From NCBI GenBank assembly GCA_029717555.1, contig JAMDHS010000024.1, positions 124,001 through 188,000 on the forward strand: a stretch of DNA of 64,000 nt, read 5' to 3'. The notes below the pieces were generated by a model that was not told where the DNA came from, searched no databases, and saw only the letters and a program-made list of their open reading frames with translations. This DNA comes from Peribolospora baueri (taxonomy: Eukaryota > Basidiomycota > Peribolosporomycetes > Peribolosporales > Peribolosporaceae). Shown here piece after piece: positions 55,803 through 64,000 of the stretch. Numbering within the stretch: the stretch's first letter is position 1; the number at the start of each line of letters is the position of its first letter. The translations under genes were made by a program, and so were the position numbers.

Positions 55803-56851
55803 ATCGGTCAGCCGACCGAGGAGAAGCGGAGGTCGTATAAAGTCGTCCCAGCCAGACTCTTAGTTCATCGGCGCACTCGGCAGGGTCGTCCACGGACCCC
55901 ACCTCCCCTCCCTTCTCACTCTTCGCATCTCTCCCGCCGCTTTCATATCACAATGCCATCCGAATCTGTCAGCTTGTCACGCCGCAATTGAATTGTTCTG
56001 TTGTTGTTGTCATCTACAATGTAAGAGTTCCTCTCGTCACGGAGGTGTGTTTGTTTCGTCCATCGATCCCATCGAATAAAGTGCAGTGACTCCCCGTTCG
56101 GTCGTCCCCTTGATCTCGTCGTCTGCCCTGGCGGTGGTGGTGGACGCTGGGCATTCTCGAACGGTCGAAGGCTCGGTGCGTGCTGGAAACGAGGAGCGAT
56201 CTGGCGGGAAATTAGGAACGATTGGGGGGGAACAATGAGAAGGTCGCTCCCGTATCTTCCGCCCCTTCTACGTCGCGGAGTCAGTCGGTTGTCCTACATC
56301 TCCCGTCTTTTCTTTTCTCGTCCATTTGTTCACTCTGTCTCTCGGCGCTCGCTTGGTTCAACTCGTACACCCGCCGTTTCTATTGCTGTAATGGGTGGAC
56401 GATGTAGCATCTAACGGCGGCCCTCGCCTTCATCGCCTCCGTAATATCGGAGCGGCAGAGCTAAACCTGCCCGCGGGCCGACGAACGAGAGGATTTGGGT
56501 GGTTCAAAGCCGGCCACATACCGCGGTCCTCGTACTACGGAAAAGAGCCGGAGAGTACGCATACATGGTTGAAAAATTCATAGTCAGGACGCCCTTCCCG
56601 TGCCTGACGTTCCTAGAAGAGGATGATGGGATGGGGCGAGACACGAGGTGGAGAAAAGAAAGGTCGCGCTCCGGTGAGTCGCAAGAGGCAGGCGTGCTGT
56701 ACGGACGGACGAACAAAATGCTCACTTCATCTCGCCTCCCGCATCTCCCCCACACCTCTTCTTCGTCCTTCTATGCACACATTCATCCCGCAATCCCTCC
56801 GCCTCTCCCCCATTCCCCTCTTCCCTCCGCTCCCGTTCCCCGGCCGCCTCA
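55803..56851. other. Convergent 3' spacer, no gene supported
   Basis: Lies between the 3' ends of the polyol dehydrogenase (+) and bL34m (-) genes. The stretch 55960-56100 is relatively AT-rich (TTGTTGTTGTTGTC) and probably is the 3' untranslated region. The open frames at 56222-56583 have no features that support a gene. Confidence 0.4.
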
Positions 56852-57304
56852 TCAATGCGTCAAGAACCTTCTCCCCTTAATGAGCCTCCTTACAATGATC
56901 TTCCTCCCCGTCCTGCTCTTCCTCCTCGCCAAGAATCCGTGCCTCCGCTTCCGGATGCGCTGCGACGGCTGGTACTCTGCGCCGTACGTCCTGAAGCGGA
57001 GGCCTAGCGGAGCGCTCGGGAGGATGGAGGGGAGGGTGGAGCGGGGGATAGAGGAGAAAAGCGTTGTGGACGGTGAGGCGAGAGGTAGGGAAGGGGAGTT
57101 AAGGCGGAGGCGCGAGAAGGCTGAGAGGAGGCTGCCATTGTCGGAGGACGAGGACGTGCGGACAGCGGCGAGCGTGTGCGCGCTGCCGGCGGTGGAGCTG
57201 CCGCTGCGAGCAGGGGCTGCTCCGAGTCGGGGGAAGGCCTTAGCCAGTGCGGGAGGCCTTGAGAACGCGAGCGATCTGGCGACTGATGCGGAGAGACGGG
57301 GCAT
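56852..57304 (-). CDS. Mitochondrial large-subunit ribosomal protein bL34m
   Basis: Mitochondrial homologue of bacterial L34. The C-terminus reads YGAEYQPSQRIRKRRHGFLA followed by RRKSRTGRKIIVRRLIKGRR and FLTH, an almost exact L34 signature (RKRRHGFLxRxxxxxGRxVLxRRRxKGRxxLxx). The preceding part is Ser/Arg/Ala-rich (MPRLSASVARSLAFSRPPAL) and acts as a mitochondrial presequence, giving about 150 residues. I chose the Met at 57304; the frame stays open to an upstream Met at 57394 (MLLLLRTSHHHKRP), which is an alternative start. Single exon in this model. The stop is at 56852-56854. Confidence 0.9.
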   Translation of the reverse strand: MPRLSASVARSLAFSRPPALAKAFPRLGAAPARSGSSTAGSAHTLAAVRTSSSSDNGSLLSAFSRLRLNSPSLPLASPSTTLFSSIPRSTLPSILPSAPLGLRFRTYGAEYQPSQRIRKRRHGFLARRKSRTGRKIIVRRLIKGRRFLTH

Positions 57305-57765
57305 CTTGGATGTCTTGCCTAGCCCTTGCGTTGCGTCGCAGGTACCTCGAGATGGACGTTTATGATGATGGCTTGTGCGAAGCAGAAGCAGCATCGGGTA
57401 GAGCTTTGCTCACGTGATATCGACTGCGGCCGCGGGCTTCCCACTCAATCGTCACGACGACGGGCGGAGAGAACGGCGACGAGAGAGAAGGACGCTGTCC
57501 TTAAGAGGGACTGGCTGGTCCAGCTGGACGCCCTGACGAGTCAATCTCACTCCATTTGTTCACCCTCATCCTCGCTCTCGCTTTCTGTCTCTTGTCCCTT
57601 GTGAGCCGCGATCATCCGCTCACGCGCTCGAGTCTTCCCCCAGACTTCCAGCTTCGTCTCAAGCGTCGTCTAGTCCATATACGTCCCACTCGGGTCGCAC
57701 GCCGTAATTTCTCGCACCCACAGCAGAACGCTGCAGGCGCACGTTTATCCCCATCACATCCCATC
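57305..57765. other. Divergent promoter of bL34m and SDR genes
   Basis: A 461-base spacer between divergent genes, with pyrimidine-rich DNA (57550-57760) ahead of the SDR start. Upstream sequence of bL34m up to 57394 may be coding if the earlier Met is used. Confidence 0.4.
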
Positions 57766-60162
57766 ATGGCGGGGGACCAGCAGAAGAACGCGGTCGTACC
57801 ACCCTGGGAGGTAGTCGACCCTCGCGACGCTGCCGACGAGAGCACAGGCACGACGAACGGGTGAGCTCGTCATGTTCGCCGCAGGCAACAGCGCGGCGAA
57901 AGGCTTGCGAGCTCTGACCGAGTCTCGATATATCTCCACTCTGTTTTGGCGCCGTGCCCGTCCAACCAAGCACGACGAAGCGCCGGGCAGCACGGGCGCC
58001 CAAGGCGGTGGTTGTTGGCGTCGATTCGAGCAAGCCGGATAGCACGGTCGTCGGCTACGCGTGGGATGATATCAACCTCGATTTCTTTCTGCGTATCCTC
58101 TTCCTCACTTTTCTTCGTGAGTCCGCCAACCTAGCGAGCGCCCGCGCGAGGGTTTGGGAACAGCGGGCCGGACTTGGAGGAGAATTCGGCGGAAAGAATC
58201 TTCGACCTTTCCAGCTCACCGTCTACTCTCCATTATCTCTGTTGTATCCTCTCTTCCTTTAGATCCTTTCTTTGCCATATTTGTGCCCATTTTAGTTCTC
58301 GCGACTGGCACAAACTGGCGTTCGAGCCATGCACAGTCTTCCATGCTCTACGCTGGCCTCGTTTGCGCCGGCTGGATGTTGTCCTGGCTGAACCGGATTT
58401 GGAGGAACGGCTGGAGCCTCATTTATCAGGGGCCTATGGCAGATTGGGGCGAGGAGGTGGTGGTCATCACTGGGGGTGAGTACGTGAGAGACACTACCGA
58501 CGCGGTCGATGAATCTCTTAGTTTTCAGCGGCGTTTCGGACGGTCTCGTACAAGGATTCGAGCACTGAAGCCGAAATGTTATCCTCGCCCATGCACCTCC
58601 CCATGCTCGCGTTTAAAGGGGCTTCTGGGATAGGCGCATTGGTTGCGGAAACACTGGCTCTCAAGAACGTAGCCGTAGCCGTTCTGGACGTCAAGCCCAG
58701 CTCGTCTGAAAACTGTGAGCTCAGGATTGTCTGCTACCGGGATCAGTTTATATCTTTCGTCCTTTGCTGAAATTCTCAGCGTCGTCCACCTTTCCTTCGG
58801 GACCGACTCTTCAGATAATATCACCTATTATCAATGCGACGTGTCAGATCGCAGCCAAGTCGAGGCGGCAACGGCCAAGATCCGCGAAGAGGTAAGCAAC
58901 AGGTTTGCTTCGTGCATAGCATGCCCTGCTTCCTGTCGGCCGGCTTGTCCCAAGACGCATATTCTCATCGACGTGATCTGACCTCGATGGCTTGGTAGCT
59001 CGGCGCCCCGACCATGCTCATCAACAATGCGGGCATTGTCCACTGCAAGTTATTGCTCGAACTAACGCCAGAGGAGATCAACAGGTAAACCGTTTTCTGG
59101 GAATGCCGGTCTTATTGTGACTTTGTGATCACCTTGCGTGGCCCGCCGAAGTTGCAAAAGTCAGAAACCGGACGGTTGAGACGATTCGCTTCTATTCTAC
59201 TTCGTTGGCGCGTCAACAGCACGATCAACGTCAACTTGGTTTCTCACTATTGGACACTGCAAGCCTTTCTTCCTGACATGATTAAGAACAACCACGGGCA
59301 CATTGTAAGGCTGCGTTCCTTTTAGTGGGGCTCATGCGAAGTGCACAGGCACAAGAAGGTGATATCGAATGAGTTCGTGCAGCTATCCTGACTTGTGAGA
59401 TATATTCCATTCGTTTAGGTCACCCTTGGATCGGTCATGGGCTACGTTGGGGCGTCGCGAACCGGTGAGTGTCCTCTAGGCTCGAACTGCTGGCTCGTAC
59501 ATTGGTAACCATCGTCTTCCATTGGAACTCACATCCATCGCCGTTCCTAACCCTTTGGCGTCTTGAATAGCCGACTATTCGGCAACAAAAGGTGCCTTGT
59601 TGACCCTTCATGAGACGTTGCGCTACGAGCTCGACAAGAAGTGAGTGATCCTGGAGCGGACGCGACACGCTGGACGAGAGCGGGAACGGGACTTGGTGGC
59701 AGGCTGCCGCCGCCCTGGCAACGCCATCAAATCTCTTACTTGTTTTTGTGCGTCCCCGTGACAACCAGATACAAAGCGCCTAACGTACGAACGACACTCG
59801 TGCTCCCTTCACACGTCACGACCACTCTCTTCAAGGGCGTTGAATTTCCTCCTCTCGCCCGATTCCTCATGCCCTCCCTCCCGCCGCTCGTTGTGGCGAA
59901 GGAGATCATCGCGGCCCTGGACATGCAGGAGAGCAGGACGATCCGCGTCCCTTTTTTCGTGCATCTCGCGCCTTGGCTCAGGTGCATGCCGACTTACGTG
60001 AGGGACCTTGCGCAATATGTAAGCTGCGAGACCTGGCTTTTGCGTCTAATAGTCCTCGATCGCGGAAATTAACATCTTCATGCATTCTATTATCTCTTTC
60101 TTCAGCTAAGCGGCGCGGACGAAGCGCTGACCAACGTCGCCGCAGCGAAGAAGGTCGAGTAA
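57766..60162 (+). CDS. Membrane-anchored short-chain dehydrogenase/reductase (SDR16C/17beta-HSD-like)
   Basis: NAD(P)-dependent oxidoreductase resembling retinol dehydrogenase/17beta-HSD type SDRs found on ER and lipid droplets. Start MAGDQQKNAVVPPWEVVD. Seen: hydrophobic segments (FFLRILFLTFL; FFAIFVPILVLATG; MLYAGLVCAGWMLSW), then WGEEVVVITGGASGIGALVA, the Rossmann TGGxxGxG motif split by an intron, AVAVLDVKPSSSEN, ITYYQCDVSDRSQVEAATAK, APTMLINNAGIVHCKLLLEL (NNAG), TINVNLVSHYWTLQAFLPDM, HIVTLGSVMGYVGASRT with the catalytic Ser, ADYSATKGALLTLHETLRYE with YxxxK, and VRTTLVLPSHVTTTLFKGVE. It ends AAAKKVE. About ten exons; several inner borders are approximate. Catalytic Asn, Ser, Tyr and Lys are present. 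The substrate (sterol, retinoid-like or fatty alcohol) is unknown. Confidence 0.88.
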
Positions 60163-60702
60163 GGCGAGGCACTAGAATGACCCTCAACTCCTTTACCCCG
60201 GTTCCAACCTACCGAAGCGATCACGCTAGTTGGAATACCCCCCCCCGGAGGGGTGAGAGGAGAAATGGGCTCTCACGTGCACACGAGAGGCGGACTGGTC
60301 CGACCGTTCTTTATTCTAGGAAGGAGTGTGACCTTGGTGAGAAAGTCTTGCCAAACACGGGTCATACCGATGGGCCTTTAGTGTACTACACCCCAGCGAT
60401 ATAAGTACAAAAATTGTAAGAGCGCATCAAGGCGCCGTCGCGCCGTAGCTTTTCCAAGATCAACTTGGTATGCGTCCCCTCGACTGGCACCTTTTCATTA
60501 CCCAGCCTCTCCTCTTCACTTATCACCAGGTCGTCGTTAGATGAGGTGGGAGGACACGTAACGATGTACAGCTCGATTTGGGAAGTCGAGCGGGCAGAGA
60601 TTGCTGCGGTAGAAATCTTATCTATCCGAAGGAAAAAGTGACGTGATTCGAGCGACCCTCGCTCTCTCCTTGGCCACCACCTCCATCCCCTCCCGTCCCA
60701 TC
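60163..60702. other. Tandem spacer, promoter of the Met1-like gene
   Basis: Lies between two plus-strand genes. A C9 run with GGAGGGG nearby (60239-60256) can fold back on itself. The frame of the next gene remains open upstream to 60643 without an ATG. No other feature was seen. Confidence 0.4.
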
Positions 60703-63483
60703 ATGACCGCCGCCTCTCCTCAATCTTCTGTCCCATATTCCCCCCCACCCTACCCAGCCCCAGTGGGCTCCGCCTCTCTCCTTCTTTCCTTCCGCCCAGC
60801 AGGCCGCGTCGTGCTCGTCGTCGGTGCCAACCGCCTCGCCGCTTCCAGGGTCTTCGCCTGCCTGGACGCAGACCTGAGAGTCGTCGTTGTGCTTCCCTCT
60901 ACTGACGGCGGGAGAGGGGAAGATGACACATCCCACCTCCTCGATCGATTTCGTGCCTGCGACGAGATTAAATACCGCATAACTCAGAACCAGGCCCGTT
61001 TGCGCGTTGTCTGCGACGCCGCCCGAGATTGGGAGGAGTTGTTGAACGAGTTTGGCTCGGAGCTCTTCGCTGTTTGCGTTACTGAGACGATCAACGAGGG
61101 TCCTAGTAGCAACAGTAGGACACACAATACCAGCTACGGCAAATCGGCCCTATCCCCTCGAGAACGCGCTTCACTCCTCTCCTCCCTTTGCCGCGCCCGT
61201 CGCATTCCTCTCAACGTCGCCGACGAGCCTTCGCTGTGCGATTTCTCCTTCCCCGCCACCCATCGGTTTATGTGTCCCCCGCCTGCTTCCTCCTTCTCCA
61301 TCAAACCAGGCACAATGGCCGAGGGAAGAGAGCGAGCGAGCCCCTTGCAAATCGCAGTGACGACGAACGGCAAAGGATGCAGGTTGGCAGGAAGGATCAG
61401 GAGGGAGATTGTCTCTCGATTGCCAAGAGGGGTCGGTAGCGCGGTGGAGAACGTGGGGAGGCTGAGGGAGATGGCTAAGCGGGAGGCGGAAGAGAGGGCA
61501 TTGTCGGTTGCGGATGTGCACGGTGGAGACGGCCAAGTGGAGCAAATCACTGAGAAGGCGGCCGAGGCGATTCAGCAGGGTCGCCTTTCTTCCACCAAAC
61601 CGCAAGGGCACACCGCCGATTGTCACTCGTGCCTCAGAGGCGACGTAGAGGATGACGATGTCCCTCTTCTCACTTTCGAGCCGCTGAACTCGCCTGTGCC
61701 CCAACTGCCTGCCTCTGCATCTGCCTCGCGTTTCAAGCCTGGGGTTCTTCCGCCGACTCTCCACGCATCTGCACGGACCATCGCTTCCCTATCTCGCAGC
61801 ACTTCGCGGTCTTCTTCGCCTTCGTCTTCAGCGACACCATCGACGCCGATGGATGGTGTGGCGGCCGGCGCTTTTTTCAGCTCTTCCCCCTCCCTCTCAC
61901 TTGGCGCCAACACTGGTCCCGCCCAAGACAAGACAGGACGAGCCGAACCTGCAGTCCCTTCTTCAGAAGAGGAAGAAGAATCCCGTGCAGAAGCCCGACG
62001 GAGGAGAATGCGTTGGGTGGCGCAAGTGAGCGAGTATTGGCCGATCGAGTACCTTGCTCGGCTGGGGGATTCAGAGGAGAAATTGGAGGAGGTTTTGGAG
62101 ACGTATGTGGCCAGGGAGCACGGTATGGGAGGGGGATTGATGGGTGTGGGAGGGAACAGTACCGCGCCATCGCTAGCGCATCTGCATCAGGGCGCTGCGA
62201 TCTCTGGGACAGTTACGAACGGTACGGCAAAGGCTTTGGAGAGCCTTGACGAGGAGCGGTTCAGGGAGCGAACGGAGACGTCTCGTGTCGGAGGGACAGA
62301 GGTTTGTGTGAGCCGAGGAAAAGCCGAGGATTCTCAAGGCTCTCAGGCGCCTAACGCGGGTCAACGAGGCGCATCTTCGACGAGCCAAGGCCAGTCTCAT
62401 CAGGAGCTTACATCCCGAGAACGCGACTCGACATTGTCCTCCATATTACCCTCCTCTTCTTCGGACATCGGCGAGCGCTCATCCTCGGTGCATGCCCTTG
62501 CTCTCGCTTTGCCACCTTCCCTCGGTCCGACCCGAGGCAAGATTTACTTGCTGGGTTCAGGCACGGGCCACCCGTCGCTTCTAACTCTGGCCGCCCACCG
62601 CCTCTTGACCTCCCCCACGACCTCACTGATCCTCTCCGACAAACTCGTCCCCTCGTCTGTCCTTTCTTTAATCCCGCCAACCATCCGCCTGCACATCGCC
62701 AAAAAGTTCCCCGGCAATGCGGAGGGAGCGCAGAACGAATTGATGGAGCTGGCCTTGGAGGCGGCGATGAAGGGGGAAGTGGTAGTCAGGCTCAAGCAAG
62801 GAGACCCGTTCGTCTACGGAAGGGGAGGGGAGGAGGTGCTTTTCTTCCGACAAAACGGATTCGAACCCGTCGTCGTTCCCGGAATCTCTTCGGCGTTCGC
62901 GGGCCCACTCATGGCGGGCATTCCGGTCACCCAACGGGGAGTTGCGGATTCGCTCGTGCTGTGCACGGGGGTGGGGAGGAAGGGTAGGCCGGCGAGGTTG
63001 CCTGGGTATGAGAGGGCGAGAACGTTGGTGTTGCTGATGGGCGTTGCGAGGTTACCGTCCTTGCTTCGAGTCCTGCTCTCCCCGACGGTCTCTTCATCGG
63101 AGCAGAACCTCCACTCTGCGGACGGCGTTCGCGAAGGCGCCCCATACCCTTCTCACCTTCCCGTCGCCATCATTGAGCGGGCGTCGAGCTTGGACCAACG
63201 CGTCGTGGCGAGCACGCTTTCGGGCATCGAGAGCGCCCTGGAGAGGGCGGGCGAGCAGAGGCCGCCCGGGATGATCGTCGTCGGATGGGCGGTGCTGGCG
63301 CTCGAAGGCGAGGGGAATATAGACGTGCTCGACGAGGATGGAGAGGGGGAGAATGGAGCCGAGCAGCAGACGCGCAGGGACGAGGAGCGCGTTCGGACGT
63401 GGCTCGGTCCGCTGGGCTATGTCGTTCGCGAAGGGCTTGTGCCTTCCTCGGAGGCGTGGGACGCACTGGCCGACGTAGCTTAG
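60703..63483 (+). CDS. MET1: Uroporphyrinogen-III C-methyltransferase with Met8-like N-terminal domain
   Basis: SAM-dependent enzyme of siroheme synthesis, needed for sulfite reductase and hence sulfate assimilation. It methylates uroporphyrinogen III to precorrin-2. About 926 residues from one exon, start MTAASPQSSVPYSPPPYPAP (first ATG). Seen: an N-terminal NAD-binding domain like precorrin-2 dehydrogenase (GRVVLVVGANRLAASRVFAC; LFAVCVTETINEG; IPLNVADEPSLCDFSFPA; LQIAVTTNGKGCRLAGRIRR), a Ser-rich disordered middle of about 250 residues, then the methyltransferase: GKIYLLGSGTGHPSLLTLAA, LILSDKLVPSSVLSLIP, AKKFPGNAEGAQNELMELAL, VVVRLKQGDPFVYGRGGEEV, FEPVVVPGISSAFAGPLMAG and IPVTQRGVADSLVLCTGVGR, with HLPVAIIERASSLDQRVVAS near the end. 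Length exceeds yeast Met1 (593 residues) mainly through the disordered middle. Whether the N-terminal domain has dehydrogenase activity is unknown. Confidence 0.92.
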   Translation: MTAASPQSSVPYSPPPYPAPVGSASLLLSFRPAGRVVLVVGANRLAASRVFACLDADLRVVVVLPSTDGGRGEDDTSHLLDRFRACDEIKYRITQNQARLRVVCDAARDWEELLNEFGSELFAVCVTETINEGPSSNSRTHNTSYGKSALSPRERASLLSSLCRARRIPLNVADEPSLCDFSFPATHRFMCPPPASSFSIKPGTMAEGRERASPLQIAVTTNGKGCRLAGRIRREIVSRLPRGVGSAVENVGRLREMAKREAEERALSVADVHGGDGQVEQITEKAAEAIQQGRLSSTKPQGHTADCHSCLRGDVEDDDVPLLTFEPLNSPVPQLPASASASRFKPGVLPPTLHASARTIASLSRSTSRSSSPSSSATPSTPMDGVAAGAFFSSSPSLSLGANTGPAQDKTGRAEPAVPSSEEEEESRAEARRRRMRWVAQVSEYWPIEYLARLGDSEEKLEEVLETYVAREHGMGGGLMGVGGNSTAPSLAHLHQGAAISGTVTNGTAKALESLDEERFRERTETSRVGGTEVCVSRGKAEDSQGSQAPNAGQRGASSTSQGQSHQELTSRERDSTLSSILPSSSSDIGERSSSVHALALALPPSLGPTRGKIYLLGSGTGHPSLLTLAAHRLLTSPTTSLILSDKLVPSSVLSLIPPTIRLHIAKKFPGNAEGAQNELMELALEAAMKGEVVVRLKQGDPFVYGRGGEEVLFFRQNGFEPVVVPGISSAFAGPLMAGIPVTQRGVADSLVLCTGVGRKGRPARLPGYERARTLVLLMGVARLPSLLRVLLSPTVSSSEQNLHSADGVREGAPYPSHLPVAIIERASSLDQRVVASTLSGIESALERAGEQRPPGMIVVGWAVLALEGEGNIDVLDEDGEGENGAEQQTRRDEERVRTWLGPLGYVVREGLVPSSEAWDALADVA

Positions 63484-63712
63484 TAGACCATGAAGGTGGT
63501 ATCTATCGTGACTATTGCAATCTGGACCGGCGAGATGAAGCACGCTCCTCATACCTGACAGGCAAGCTCTGCTGGCCGTGGCTGCCAGATGGTAGTAGCC
63601 GAGGGAGGCGTTGCAAGAAGAAGCTGCCGCAGGGCTTGTATCAGCGGGCCGCAGCCGAGCAGCGAACACCGAGCGCACTGAGACTGCTTTCGATATCCAT
63701 CAGCACATCACC

Positions 63713-64000
63713 ATGGCGGCGAGAGCACCCTCCAGACTCGCCAGCACACTGCAGGCCTTTGGGTCGGCATCACCACGAGCCGCCGGAGCTATGTGAGTGG
63801 GTCTTGCCCATCGGGGCTTGTTGGACGAGTCCCGAGTGAGCCTCAGTCCGTCGCCCCAGCTTACAGCGGTCGCCCTTCTCCGTCGCTTTGGCGTCACAGA
63901 CTGCCAATCTCGCCCCGGCGATCGTTCACATCGAGCACCTCCCGTCGTATCCCCTCTTCCACCGCCACCGCCGCTAACACCTCCATCGACCCGTCCGAGA
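63713..64000 (+). CDS. Gene with likely mitochondrial presequence (3' part beyond window)
   Basis: Only the 5' end is inside the window. Exon 1 (63713-63792) reads MAARAPSRLASTLQAFGSAS and ends RAAGA before a GTGAGT donor. The likely second exon starts at 63867 (after TTACAG) and reads GRPSPSLWRHRLPISPRRSF, TSSTSRRIPSSTATAANTSI and DPSE to the window edge. The Arg/Ser/Ala-rich, acid-poor sequence is typical of a mitochondrial targeting peptide. The mature protein is not visible, so no function is assigned. Confidence 0.6.

Overview
This window is nuclear DNA of a fungus. Nearly every gene is broken by short GT-AG introns (about 50-230 bases, donors mostly GTGAGT or GTAAGT, some with a CTAAC-like branch site), codons end mostly in C or G, and gene density is high (about one per 3 kb on both strands). 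The gene set fits a basidiomycete, probably a yeast-like one (Pucciniomycotina or a relative): TBL1/SIF2-type WD40 protein, Atos-like protein, Vip1-type inositol pyrophosphate kinase, indoleamine 2,3-dioxygenase, fumarate reductase fused to cytochrome b5, and a D-arabinitol dehydrogenase-like enzyme. The species cannot be fixed from sequence alone. No virus-like element, CRISPR array or secondary-metabolite cluster was seen.

Layout. 0-12 kb: 3' part of a TBL1/SIF2-like WD40 gene (-), TMEM115-like Golgi membrane protein (+), a tiny ribosomal protein eL41 gene (-), a large Ser/Thr-rich secreted protein (+), and Rab geranylgeranyltransferase beta subunit (-). 12-22 kb: an unrecognised four-exon gene (-), mitochondrial ribosomal protein mL49 (+), Atos-like protein (-), a 2.1 kb stretch without a sure gene, and a MARVEL-type four-helix membrane protein (-). 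22-27 kb: mitochondrial branched-chain aminotransferase and ketol-acid reductoisomerase side by side (-). 28-33 kb: secreted GH18 chitinase-like protein (+) and a peroxisomal 2-hydroxyacyl-CoA lyase/oxalyl-CoA decarboxylase (+). 33-41 kb: Vip1/Asp1 kinase (-) and Nha1-type Na+/H+ antiporter (+), divergent. 41-47 kb: N-acetylglucosamine-6-phosphate deacetylase (+) and indoleamine 2,3-dioxygenase (+). 47-50 kb: a gene-poor stretch with a four-copy diverged repeat family and a separate ~62-base minisatellite. 50-64 kb: soluble fumarate reductase-cytochrome b5 (-), D-arabinitol/sorbitol-type dehydrogenase (+), mitochondrial bL34m (-), a membrane-anchored SDR (+), Met1-type uroporphyrinogen-III methyltransferase (+) and the 5' end of a gene with a likely mitochondrial presequence (+, cut by the window).

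The genes are mostly housekeeping, and the one clear functional pairing is ILV5-like/BAT-like, two steps of valine/isoleucine biosynthesis. The most unusual signals are gene-structure ones: internal coding microexons of 19-21 bases in three different genes, terminal coding exons of only 5 or 6 bases in two genes, and the local repeat family at 47.5-48.3 kb.
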